Shown here: one piece after another, positions 50,800 through 61,765 of the stretch
Layout: each line of letters begins with the position of its first letter
Numbering within the stretch: position 1 is the first letter of the stretch
From: Hedera helix
Lineage: Eukaryota > Streptophyta > Magnoliopsida > Apiales > Araliaceae
Assembly (NCBI GenBank): GCA_947179155.2
Contig: OX359273.1
Coordinates: 39,888,523-39,952,522, forward strand
Reading direction: 5' to 3'
DNA: 64,000 nt
The notes under the pieces: generated by a model
Told to the model about the DNA's origin: nothing
What the model saw: only the letters and a program-made list of their open reading frames with translations
Databases searched by the model: none
Program-made: the position numbers and the translations under genes

Positions 50800-50975
50800 A
50801 AATAAAATTAAAATGATAATATTAAAGCACACATAAGTAAAACCTACATTACACGGGGCACTTCAAAGTTGGGTATAAAACAGTAACTCTTTAAATAAAA
50901 TTAAAACGATAATATTAAACCACAAATAAGTTTATCAAATAAGTAATACCTACATTACACAAGGCATTTCACAGC
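50800..50975. repeat. 92-bp tandem duplication
   Basis: Two adjacent copies begin taaataaaattaaaa and end in acctacattacac followed by gggca/aggca, each with an internal gataatattaaa...cacaaataag/cacataag segment. Confidence 0.75.
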
Positions 50976-51822
50976 CATTTATTAATATATACACTTTTAT
51001 TTCATATAGGAGGTACTTAGTTATTAACGCTAAAAATAATTATGACTTATATATTAGTGACTAAAATTAGTTAATTTTTAAAACTAAAAGTCATAATGAT
51101 AACTTATTATTTCACAATAATTTAATTTCTAAATAACTATATATTAAAAATATAAGAAAAATATTGTGTAAAAATAATAATTAATATTAAAAAGCATTAT
51201 ATATATTAAAAAATATATAATAATTAAATTTTAGTTACCAGTTTTATTTCAGATAAGAGATCTTTAGTTAATTAATGTTAAAAAAGTCCCTCACTTAAAT
51301 ATTAGTTAATAAAATTTAGCTACCTTTTAAAACTAAAAAGTATTATGGCAAGTTATAATACTACAACAACTTTATTTCATATATGTAGAATTCCTTAAAC
51401 ACAAGTTTAGGGTTTTAGGTTCTACTCATTTTTGAAATCTAAAAACCTACATATAAATTTGAAAGATTGAAAATAAAAAGTAAATATTAAATTTTAAAAC
51501 TATATAAAAGCTAAATATTATATTAAAATAACAACAAAAAACACATTACTAACACTCATTTGTGAGTATTTGATAATTGTTTGTTTGAGTAATGTTTGTA
51601 ATCATTTTAATAGTTATAGTAAGTTAATTTAAAAAATATATTTTAATTGAAAATAAACCCGTGGTTAGCATGGGGCTCTTAACTAGATCTAAAACTCTAT
51701 TTATGATCCTGAAAAACTTAAGAGTGACTTATTATTCTACAACAAATACGAGTCCTTTAGTTAATTAATCATACAAATTATGTGTAGGATTTTACCTTTT
51801 AGGTTTTTACTCCATTTTGGAC

Positions 51823-51863
<41 letters not shown>

Positions 51864-52270
51864 GAATATAAAAATATTATTAGTACATATTAACTTATTA
51901 TTTTACAATAATTTTATTCTTTATAAGAGTCGTTTAGTTACTTAGTCATATACAAATTCTAACTTAAAACTATGTTTGGAATTTTACTTTTAGGTTTCTA
52001 CTCAATTTTGAACTTTAAATAACTATACATTGAAGATATTAGAAAAGCTCTAATGAGTAAATGATAAATAATATCAATAAATATTATATATATATTACAA
52101 AATATATTAACAATTAAACTTCAGTTACCAATTCTATTTCATATAGAAAATCTTTAGTTAATTAGTATTATAAAATCAATTTTATAATATTTTATGTATT
52201 AGTGATTAGAATTTAGTTAACTTATTTTGAAATTATAAATCATAATGGTAACTCATTATAACAATTCTAT
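50976..52270. repeat. Degenerate tandem array between GDSL genes 2 and 3
   Basis: The phrase tttatttcatata...cttagttaattaa...aaaatta...actaaaa...cataatgg...aacttatta recurs about four or five times (near 50990, 51245, 51370, 51905 and 52130) with an irregular spacing of roughly 130-300 bases. The copies have diverged strongly. A TA microsatellite (51827-51860) lies inside. Nothing in the array codes. Confidence 0.6.
51827..51860. repeat. (TA)n microsatellite
   Basis: TA run of about 34 bases. Confidence 0.9.
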
Positions 52271-52274
52271 TCCT

Positions 52275-53430
52275 GAATTGTTGGTTTATATGTTTTAATG
52301 ATGACAAGTTGCTTTGTACGTAGTGTTATTATAATTTTACACTTTAATTGCTTGGAAATTTACAAGTTCAATGATTTTTTAAAGCTTCAAGCTAGGATTC
52401 AAGATATTGCATGTGCGGGAGATTAGAAATTTTAGAGTCCATCTATAGATACATTTATTTTACATATTCATTCTCAAAACACAAGTTTAAATATCGTTAG
52501 ATCAATAAAATCAAAAAGCCAATGTGTTGGAGGGAGGGAGATCCCATGTTGGTTTTATTCATCTAATGGCATTTGAACTTGTTTTTCGAAAAAAAAGTGT
52601 AAAGTACACGTATTTATAGATTTATTCTTCTTTAAAAACTCTTTTATTAAAGCTTCGAATTTTTCTAAATCTTTTATCATTAATTTTCTGGTAAAATCAT
52701 TTACATGGTAAAATATTTTGGGAAAAGGTAATTCTCCTTTACTAAGAAATTTTTTATTCGGTTGGGATTGTTAATACAAATCTTATCTTTACTAGAATTA
52801 GAGATTTGTTTTTAATGTGATTTGGTTCATAAAATTATCTCTCCAAGTAAAATTACTTCAACCACTAAAAAGTTGGTATGCTTTTGAAAACGTGTTAAAA
52901 CATTTGAATTCTAATTGACATAGTAAATGGAGATATATAAACATTTGAATTCTGTTTGACTTAGTAAATTAAAATAAGCCTTATCAGTAGCAAAGTTTTA
53001 AAAAGTCCGTTTCAATAAAATATATCCGTTAAAACTTTTTAAACTATAAATTTCATCTCCTCGGTTTGAAAAAATTGTACTACACACCACTAATACAAAT
53101 TGAGCAGAGCTTTAAAAATTATTCAGGCAAAATTTCATTGCCTTCATTTTAGTGTTATTGCTAAAAATTATAGAGTTCAATCGTAATTCTTTTTTTTTAT
53201 CTTAAATTTATTATCTTGTAAAAGGAACTTTAAAGTGAAGCAAAGGGTTTACAAGAAGAGTTCAAGGGAGTATTTGTACTCAAGGGATTAGAGGTGCTCA
53301 ATTAAGGGAGGAGCTTTTCTAAATAGAGTTGTGTGTTCAAAGAATTTTTCTGAATTTTATTGAACAGTGAGTCTAAAATATTATAATTAATTTATTAATA
53401 TTAAGGGGCGAAACCAAATATAAATCTTGG
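52275..53430 (+). mobile_element. Possible Copia solo-LTR relic interrupted by a MITE
   Basis: The left edge, tgttggtttatatgttttaa followed by tgatgacaag, is the typical start of a large class of plant Copia LTRs. The right part (gaggtgctcaattaagggag, then attttattgaacagtgag) resembles the ends of such LTRs. A palindromic MITE (52438-52628) lies inside. No internal coding domain or second LTR was found. Confidence 0.35.
52438..52628. mobile_element. Palindromic MITE, copy 2 of a two-member family
   Basis: The left half (tctatagatacatttatttt, then acaagttta...cgttagatcaataaaa) is mirrored by the right half (ttattcatctaatggcattt, then gaacttgt...cgtatttatagattta). The centre carries ttggagggagggag, the complement of the tccctccaac in copy 1. 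Sequence and architecture match the element at 34551-34728. Confidence 0.7.
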
Positions 53431-53939
53431 CGTGCATATATGGTTGATTATTGCTTTATATATTCAGTTTGTTTAATTCTGTTTATTGTTAATTTTCTAC
53501 ATTAGAGAATTCATAAACATCACTGCATGCATAATTATTTTAGTCTGAAGTAATATAGAAAGAAAAACTCAAAGCAAATAGTCAAAGCAGACAGCTAAGT
53601 TATTACCTGTATGAATTACACGTGCAAAAAAAAATTAGTTTAGCATATATAGTTCATTGATCCAGCCCCCTGTTCATCACCTTCTTCTAAGTGCACATAC
53701 ATAATTTTATAAAAATCTATATATTAAAAATATGTAAAAAAATATTACGACTAAATAAATATTAAAAAACTAACAAATTTTTTAATACGTATGAGATTCC
53801 TTTAAGTCATTAATTATACAATGCACGAGGCACTTAACTAGTGCATCTAATTTTGAAATGGAAGGAAATATTGGACAAGCAATTAGTTGGCTTGTACTTC
53901 TGAATTCGGAAGAATATGACATTGCTATATTATATATTA

Positions 53940-54190
53940 CTAAAACCAAAACTATGAGCATGGAGTAAGTTGGGAAAGATCCCTATTTTTGTGGATCAAA
54001 TATCTCTAAAGTCGATGTCTAACTAAAATAATGACATATACTTGCGTAAGTCAATGAATGCATGGGAGATTGGTCTTGTTCGTATTATCATCTTATATAT
54101 AAAGTTTATATATACACACTTTTCCCAAGGAAAAGGTTGTTCATACTGGATCCAAAATAAATCTCAACTAAATTTTCTAATCAACCTCGT
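53940..54190 (+). promoter_or_regulatory. Conserved upstream block of the GDSL array, copy C
   Basis: Contains the same ordered words as copies A and B (ccctatttttgtgga, gtctaactaaaataatgaca, gcatgggaga, cacttttcccaagg, catactggatccaaaa), about 400-650 bases before the ATG of gene 3. Confidence 0.55.
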
Positions 54191-54455
54191 CATCTCTCCT
54201 TCATTTTAAAGCCAATTTACGAATTTAGATATTATGTTCAACCTATGCTTAATTATATTCTTTCTCATCTCATATATTAATAATTGTAACTTTTTTCAAT
54301 CATTGAAAAGTTGTAAATAAGGAAATATATTATATATACATCACAATAATACAAGAAATGAGGGATACTTATGTCAAAATGGCCACCCCCATCCTCTCTA
54401 AATTAATTAATATTCCGTTCATGCTTCATCATATACCCAACTTAATTCGACCATG

Positions 54456-54463
54456 TATAAATA
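54456..54463 (+). promoter_or_regulatory. TATA box, GDSL gene 3
   Basis: TATAAATA about 130 bases before the ATG, after catatacccaacttaattc. Confidence 0.7.
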
Positions 54464-54588
54464 ATCTCTAGTTCATTTGTGCTCACTCCTATCCTGTTAC
54501 AACCTTCATCTTCTTTCTTGTAACATATATTTATCAATCCTTTAATTTTTTTTGACCCTCATCTATTAAATTTAAAAGCTTTTATTTT

Positions 54589-57052
54589 ATGGCATATGAG
54601 CTCAGAAAATGCTGCATGGTGTCTACTATTATGGTAATATTGTTTTCTAGCTTGCCCTATTGGGTTGAAGGAGAACCACAAGTGCCTTGTTTCTTCATTT
54701 TTGGAGATTCATTAGTCGATAATGGCAATAATAATCACCTTTTGACATTGGCTAAATCCAATTATCCGCCATACGGGATTGATTTTCCAAATGGTCAAGC
54801 TACCGGAAGGTTTACCAATGGTCGAACAATGGCCGATATCGCTGGTCAATCTCTCTCCCTCTATGTCTTACCAAAATAATTTCTTGTATTTAATTTAATT
54901 TTGTTAAAAATATAAAAATGTATCCTCTTTTCATAGGTTTATCTTAGAAGCCCCCTCACAAAGAATGGTCTCCAACCCCGTTTTGTGGGTTTTACTTTGT
55001 ACATGTATATATACTTAATTAATTATTTTACATATTGTTGAATTATTTTCTCTGCACTATAAGACCGTTGAGATTTTCGCCATCAAAGAATATATATATA
55101 TAAAAAGACGTTGCGTATCTACAGATTTGGTGTTAGGATTTTACGTCCTTAAATATAGCATTTTTGTCCGAAGTGTCCTTCTGCTCAAGAGTGATACCCC
55201 AAATTCAACTTCTTGCCTAACGTGGGACACAAGACTGAAACTACGGGTTAGAATACATTTGGGATGGGTTTACGCTCATTGGGCTAGGTGCATATATGCC
55301 TATGACCATATAGGTATTTAGGATGGCCCAAACCTAACAATATATTATATATATATAATGGTATATTTGAAATATAAAATTATGCCTAGTGTTGATCAGA
55401 TACAACATGAGTAATGCCACTCTATTTCAGCATCAAATTTCTTTCTAGATGCATGCCTAGATCGAACTATAAATCATGTTTACTAATTGAATATTTATCT
55501 TAATTTACAGCTGAACTTCTGGGTTTCAAGGATTTCATTCCACCTTTTGCTGATTCAAGTCGGGCAAATATACTACTAGGCATCAATTATGCATCTGCAG
55601 GAGCAGGAATACGAAACGAAACTGGACAACAACTGGTATTTACAAATTAATTGGTACAAATTATTTATAAAAATTATTAAAAATAACCTTTTTGATTGAG
55701 CAGGGTGAACGAATCAGCCTCGATAAGCAGTTGCAAAATCATCAAACAACAATCTCACGGATAAACAACATAATGGGAAGTAATGTATCTACTATAAAGT
55801 ACCTAAACAAGTGCTTATATTACGTTGGAATGGGCAGTAACGATTACCTTAACAACTACTTAATGCCAAAAGTTTACCCATCGAGTCAAATGTATACACC
55901 TGACCAGTATGCTGATGTCCTTATTCAACAATATTCTGAACAAATTAAGGTTAGCAGCTTAGTAATTTTTTATTTTTTTATTTTTGAAACGGATTTATTA
56001 TTATTATTATTACTGAATATCTAATCCAAAAGACTTGAATTACTCTAAGATAGAGTTACAATCTGTCATCACAAATGGATGATATCATTAAATACATTGA
56101 CATAATTTTACTTTTTCTTACCATACCTAGTTTTAATATAATTACACTTTTTAAATTTCTATTGTTCTTGTTTTTTAAATATTGATTAGAATTTGTACAA
56201 CAATGGAGCAAGAAAGGTTGCATTGTATGGAATAGGTCCTTTAGGGTGCACCCCAAGTGAGATTGGTACATATGGAACGAATGGTTCTACATGTGTTGAT
56301 AAAGTCAATCCACTAGTCCAGTTTTTCAACACCAGGCTCATATCACTCGTCGACGAGCTCAACAACAATCTTATCGATGCAAATTTTATTTACGTCAACA
56401 TTTATGATCTTACACTTGAAGCAATTGCAAATCCTGGATCTTTTGGTATGCAAGCCTCTACTTAATTGTTTTACTTTCATCCAAAATCAGATATATGGAT
56501 CTATTAACATGATATACATTGTTTGTGTCTTTATCTAATGGCTTAAATTTATAAATGAGTTGATTGGTTAACATGGTATTAGAGCTCTGGGTGTGTAAGG
56601 TCTTGAGTTACCTTTTAATAATTGATTTAATGGTGTAAATGCATTTTAATTTGTCCCTTTTCTATAAAATTGTATTTGAGGGGGAGTATTAGCATGATAT
56701 ACATTAATCACGTCACTACGGCTCAATTTTTAGCAATTATTAAGGATATGTTTGAGTACTTTCCGCAATATTCAATTGATACTTAGACGCTCAATTTTTA
56801 TATAATTTTTGGTTGAAATAAAAAACAGGTTTTAGGGTAACAAACACGGCATGCTGCGGAGTAGGGAAGAACAATAGTCTTCCATGTATTCCTCTACAAG
56901 TCCCATGTCAAAACAGGAGTGATTATTTGTTTTGGGACGCATTCCATCCTTCAGAGGCTTCAAACAAGATTGCTGCTGAAAGATCATACCGTGCTCAAAG
57001 CTTAAGCGACACTTATCCCATGGATATATACACCCTAGCTCAGCTTCAGTGA
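54589..57052 (+). CDS. GDSL esterase/lipase 3 of 3 (At1g29670-like)
   Basis: Exons 54589-54844, 55511-55635, 55704-55949, 56190-56445 and 56829-57052 give 1107 nt and 368 residues without interruption. It has a signal peptide (VSTIMVILFSSLPYWVEGEP), block I FIFGDSLVDNGNNN (Ser41), INYASAGAG, GMGSNDYLNNY and the C-terminal WDAFHPSEA (Asp331, His334). Exon lengths are identical to gene 2 (256, 125, 246, 256, 224), and most positions match, so genes 2 and 3 form the younger pair and gene 1 (exon 3 one codon shorter, exon 5 longer) is the outlier. The first donor is GTCAAT, non-consensus as in gene 2. Intron 4 carries a small LTR-type remnant. Likely a secreted ester hydrolase; substrate unknown. 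Confidence 0.93.
56504..56705 (+). mobile_element. TRIM-like LTR remnant in intron 4 of GDSL gene 3
   Basis: The direct repeats ttaacatgatatacatt (56504) and ttagcatgatatacatt (about 56689) bracket a tggtattagagc word at 56574-56585, which is close to the methionine-tRNA primer site tggtatcagagc. A polypurine stretch, ttgagggggagta, lies just before the second repeat. This order (short LTR, PBS, PPT, LTR start) is that of a terminal-repeat retrotransposon in miniature. Confidence 0.55.
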
Positions 57053-58277
57053 AGGCCTTGAGTTCGCTGACATACATCTAATGGACACTTGAAAATGGTT
57101 TGTGATATATATGAAAATTTATCTCGACATTATTGCGATGTATCAAGTATTTGTTGTATTTTTACAACTAATCTATATAAAATACGGACCAGTGTCGATA
57201 ATAAAATTTAAAATTGTGACGTGTCATTTGGTGCTATAATTCGAGTATAAATAGTACTCCATAATATATATAATTGCAATACATTGAACATGAAATTAAA
57301 GAGTTGTATATATATCAAAATTATTATATATATCTTTTTAATATATTTATGTACATTCTTGAAATAATACAAAATTTTAGTATAATTATGTGATAAACTC
57401 GAGACTAACTCGTGATCAACTAAAATAACACCGTCAATTTGCTAATTGACTTAAGATAAAAAATAAAAAATCATTTGCCTTGTTAATTATATATAGTAGG
57501 AGTAATTATAGATAATGATTATATATGTGGACTTCCTTTTTTCTTCTCATCACCCAACCCAACCCCTAGAAGTTTAATTTTAATTTTAATTTTTTTATAA
57601 ATATATCCTGAATAAAATAAATAAAATGACAAATGAAGGTAAATACAGTTAATATCTCAAACAATGCATGGAAATTAAACAAGCTAGCCAGTATGTAACT
57701 TCACAACAACAAAGTTCAAGGATGTAACATAATAAAAAAAATCTTCACCACTTAACACATTTAGACTTTCGACATCAACGATTGATCGCAAACCAACAAT
57801 GTCATAAGAAAGTACAAATTAAGACTCTCAACATGCTTCATGTTGATCTAATATTCTTCAAACAGATCATAAGCCTTCATTTAGGAACTGATGGTTCGTT
57901 CTTTTTCCACATAAAATGAGATCAACAGAAACCGAAGAAGCCTTTGTTAAGCATACATGCATTTTAACTGAACACAGAGAACAGAAAGAAAGTATATTAG
58001 ACAATCATCCCTTGGCATTAATTTGTCACTTTCACTACATATGAATATGAAGTAATAAAAAATAAAAAATAAAACAGGGATCAAATGAATAGCTAGGAAA
58101 ATAGTCAAAAGTCATGCGTACATATATAGTTGTACAAAATGTAAAATAATAAAACTGAGCTCCCGCGGACCCTAAAAAGTCTAAGGGCGCAAAGTTTTAC
58201 TTTTTATTTTTATTTTATATTGTAGCACTCGAATTCATTAATTTCGTATGTCTTTTGCCTTTAATATTAGTAAAAAT
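57053..58277. other. 3' flank of GDSL gene 3
   Basis: No gene. About 57620-58030 repeats the 3'-flank words of genes 1 and 2 (aatatctcaaacaatg, aagctagcca, ttagactttcgacatcaa, catgttgatcta, ataaaatgagatca). Confidence 0.5.
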
Positions 58278-58863
58278 TGTTGAATATGTAAACTTGATTT
58301 AATATTATTAATTTATGTTAGTATATAAATGAGTGAGTGTCTAAGTACATGATACATGTATGTACATGAATGTATTTAGAAGTGTCTTGAAACATGAATG
58401 ACTAAGTTCATGTATACGTATTTGGTCATGTAGTAATTATTAAAGTGGCTCTAGAAGTGTTTTAGGAACCCTATAAATAGTTTTGTATATAAGTCATTTT
58501 AAGCAAGTGATTTGAATTAAGTATTTTAAGGTTTAAACACACTTTCTCACTTCTCTATAATTTATTCTCTTCTATATATTTTTCAACAAAGTGGTATCAG
58601 AGCTAGATTAATTATAAGGTACTTCCGAGCTTTAGACAAGTTGTTCAAGGTGACGACAAGGGAGAGTAGACGACCAAATTGAGGTGACTTGGTGCTATCA
58701 AATAGTTTCACTGGGCGAGTGCAAAGTGTGCTCGTTAGAACTCCGGAATGCAATCTAGCGAAGGTGCTAGTTGAGAAGAAATTTGAAAAAGAAGTTTGTG
58801 AGTTGAAGTACGTCACAAAGATTATTATATTGATAGTGTTCGGGAGAGGTAAATTATAGAAAA

Positions 58864-59001
58864 ATGATGTTTCCTATGTTTGGTGACAAATTAGTGTTCA
58901 CAAATTACAATGTTTGGAGTATAAAGATTCGAGCATATCTTGGAGCTTGCAATGTATGGCGAGATGTCATTGTAAACCCAGAAAAGTGTATTTCAAAATA
59001 A
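58864..59001 (+). pseudogene. Copia Gag N-terminal remnant
   Basis: From the ATG at 58864 the frame reads FTNYNVWSIKIRAYL and ACNVWRDVI, like the start of plant Copia Gag polyproteins (F-x-NY-x-W...M-x-AYL), then stops at TAA (58999-59001). More stops follow. Confidence 0.65.
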
Positions 59002-59103
59002 GTTCGAGAAATGAAAGAAAAAAGAACAAGGGAGATTTTGCAAGAAGTAATGCATGAAGAAATTTGAAAACGTGTTACGAGTTTTGATTATCTAGCTCAA
59101 TTA

Positions 59104-59707
59104 TTGAATGAGCTTCAATCTATTTGCAATAACTATAAAGGTCCACCATTACCTAAAGAGTCTTGGGTACGATATGTGGAAGAAGATAAGATATCTCTTG
59201 AAGAAATTGATGAATTAGTTGAAGAAAAAGAATGTGAAAAGGAATTTTTTGAAGATGTCTCAAAAGAAGAAGACGAAAAGATTTATGTTGAAATTACGAA
59301 AGTTGAAGATAAAAAAAGGAGAGATTAAAGAGACGTCAAGTGAGGAAGCATTTGAAGAGCTAAAAGAAGTAGAAAAAGAAAATGAGGAAGTGATCAAAAA
59401 AATTGAAGTAATTGACAAAATTGTCAATGGTGAAAAACTTATTGAAATTATGAAAATAGAAGAAAAGATTGTCGATCAAGACTATATGTTCGAAAATTTG
59501 GAGGAGCATGAGAAAATTATTTTGTATATCAAAAATAATGATTTGGGATTTAGAGTGAGGGATTTTGTGGAAGACATTAAATGGGTCAATGTGGAGAATT
59601 ATTATGATCAAATGGAGTTTGCAAATAAGAAAATGGAGAAGCAACACAAGAAGTTCATGAAACATGAACATGAGAAGTTAGATTACAAGATAAAGAAGAT
59701 CAAATGA
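59104..59707 (+). pseudogene. Glu/Lys-rich ORF of the Copia element, one frameshift
   Basis: Two overlapping frames (59104-59328 and 59219-59707) read as one highly charged, probably coiled-coil protein (LVEEKECEKEFFEDV, then EELKEVEKENEEVIKKIEV, KKMEKQHKKFMKHEHEK). They separate at the A-run around 59310-59316, where one base moves the frame. It has no recognisable retrotransposon domain and no clear family. Confidence 0.5.
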
Positions 59708-60343
59708 AAATTCCAAGCATGTGTGAAGAATACATGTCAAGGCAAAAAAGTGAAGAAAAGAAAGAAGATTCCTACGATGTCTAAGGAAATTGCAAAAATG
59801 ATGAAAGTATTTCAACATATTAAAGACTCGAGTATACCAAGAAAATTATTTGTGCCATTTACATCAATGGAGATGACAAAAAGAGAATCTTATGTTTGAA
59901 GGAATTGTGAAGATTTTTAAGAAGGCTCTTAAATTTTTTAGTTTTTCAAATATGGAGGAAATCAAGTTTAAGAGGGAGTGTTGAATATACAAACTTGATT
60001 TAATATTATTAATTTATGTTAGTACATGAATGAGTGAGTGTCTAAGTACATGATACATGAATGTATTTAGAAGTGTATTGGAACATGAATGACTATGTTC
60101 ATGTACATGTATTTGGTCATGTAGTAATTATTAAAGTAGCTCTAGAAGTGTCCGAGGAACCCTATAAATAGTCCTTATGTGAGTCATTTTAAGCAAGTGA
60201 GTTGAATTAAGTATTTTAAGGTTTAAACACTCTTTCTCACATCTCTATAATTTATCCTCTTCCATATATTTTCCAACAAAAACATAGTAATTAATAATAG
60301 AAACCAGAATCAAATGTTCTTTGTATTGTGACAGTAAGAATAT

Positions 60344-60346
<3 letters not shown>

Positions 60347-60401
<55 letters not shown>
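60347..60401. repeat. (TA)n microsatellite near the 3' end of the AG-like gene
   Basis: TA run of about 55 bases, starting about 57 bases downstream (minus strand) of the MADS-gene stop codon, so probably in or near its 3' UTR. Confidence 0.95.
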
Positions 60402-60404
<3 letters not shown>

Positions 60405-60457
60405 CAAAGATGTAAAATGAAAGTGACATGAGTGCATGCAATGGTAGAGCTAGAATC

Positions 60458-61765
60458 TTACACCAACTGGAGGGGTGTTTGGTCATGGCAAGAGTAATGG
60501 CTATTGTTAGGGTGGTGCAGCCCATTGACTTGGAGGTAATTTCGATCATCAAACGATTGATGAGGTGGGGCAATTTCATAGTCAGAACTACTTCCAGGCA
60601 TCAAGTTCATTTGCTGCTGGACTCTCTCATTCTCAGAAATCTACGTATACACAATTAATTCATACAATATTACACTTATCACTAAATCAGTAATTGAATA
60701 TTTACTAAATAAGAAAGAGGGTCAGAGATACCTTTGATCGAAGATATTGGTTATTGTTATGCAAGTCGATTTCCTGCAATTCACAGTTTTTCTTTAAAAT
60801 CCAATGAATTTCTATGAATTTTTTAATTTAAAATTTTGTAAATTGACTTTAAAAAGTCAAATTATAACTCTTTTTGAAATACTGAGAGAGTTTTATTGAG
60901 CTTTCCAGTGATTTTCAGGATTCACATTTTCCAAGCCCAACTCATACGAGTCTATGACTAAAATAATTCTCAAATGGTGCCAAGAGTAAATATATAGGTC
61001 CTTACTTTAACAGTTTTACTTAAAATTAAGTAGAAGATTAATATATATATATATGGCTTCTAATAATTTCCTGAATCCACATTAGAGATGCAATTTTCTT
61101 TTTGGTTCGTTTCAAAATTAAACCGTAAAATAACATGAAATAATTTTAACATTCCATTACTTTTATGCTTCCTTGATTGAGTACTATCGTATCAATATTA
61201 TTCCATTTGTAGCTAATATAAGGGATAAGTTTAGCAAAAGTTAAATTTTTCATAAAATTAAAGTCATCGCTTCACATATTTATGTAGCACTAAGAGGGAG
61301 TGGAATGAAGAAAAAGATAAGAGTATGAATAGTTACCCTCTTTTGCATATATTCAATTTCAGCAAATAAGAGTTCATTCTGCAATTTTAGAAAGAGATCA
61401 GTGGTTAGAGGGAATCAATGAGAATGCAGCATCCAGAAATAAAGAAGTTTTCTACGCAATAACAGGATATTCTTATATATGGATAATGAATTAATTATTA
61501 TAAATAAATAGATACAACCTTTTTGGAGCGGATTCTGCTAATTCCTTTCTCAAGTTTAGTTTCCAGGCCTTTCAGGTCCCTAATATTTAAAGCTCCCAGA
61601 TTTTCACCCATCATGTTCCTGTAAAAGGACCTTTGTGAAAGTCATAACATGATCAGCCTTGCTTGAAACAAAATTGGCATTCACATTCTCACAAAATATG
61701 CACCTGTTATGGTTCTGCATGTTTGAAATTTGATGGCGCAACTTCGAGGCTTCTTGCTGGTAATA
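60458..61765 (-). CDS. AG: AGAMOUS-clade MADS-box gene, 3' exons only (partial)
   Basis: Exons in coding order: 61765-61704 (YYQQEASKLRHQISNMQNHN), 61618-61519 (MMGENLGALNIRDLKGLE, LEKGISRIRSKK), 61378-61337 (NELLFAEIEYMQKR), 60773-60732 (EIDLHNNNQYLRSK), 60640-60458 (SENERVQQQMNLMPGS, RNYLQVNGL, DQTPLQLV, stop). They join in frame for 142 residues, with 42-nt exons exactly as in AG genes. They cover the keratin-like K domain and the C-terminal AG motifs. This family of class C transcription factors specifies stamens, carpels and floral determinacy. Missing from the window are the MADS DNA-binding domain and the short I-region exon that normally lies close upstream of YYQQE. The gene is either split by a large TE-filled intron running past 64000 or truncated. 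Synteny favours the AG/FARINELLI over the PLENA/SHATTERPROOF lineage. Confidence 0.85.

Larger units (their letters stand above)
58278..60278 (+). mobile_element. Non-autonomous Copia-type LTR retrotransposon, 2.0 kb
   Basis: The 5' LTR is 58278-58588 and the 3' LTR 59979-60278. Both run from tgttgaatat to caaca and are similar over their length, the second being shorter by small deletions (for example in the acatgatacatg region). The primer site tggtatcagagc (58592-58603) follows the 5' LTR and matches initiator methionine tRNA. A polypurine tract, agagggag, precedes the 3' LTR. Flanking pentamers aaaat and aaaac may be a decayed 5-bp target duplication. The 1.39-kb interior has a broken Gag start and a Glu/Lys-rich frame, but no protease, integrase, reverse transcriptase or RNase H. 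Confidence 0.9.
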
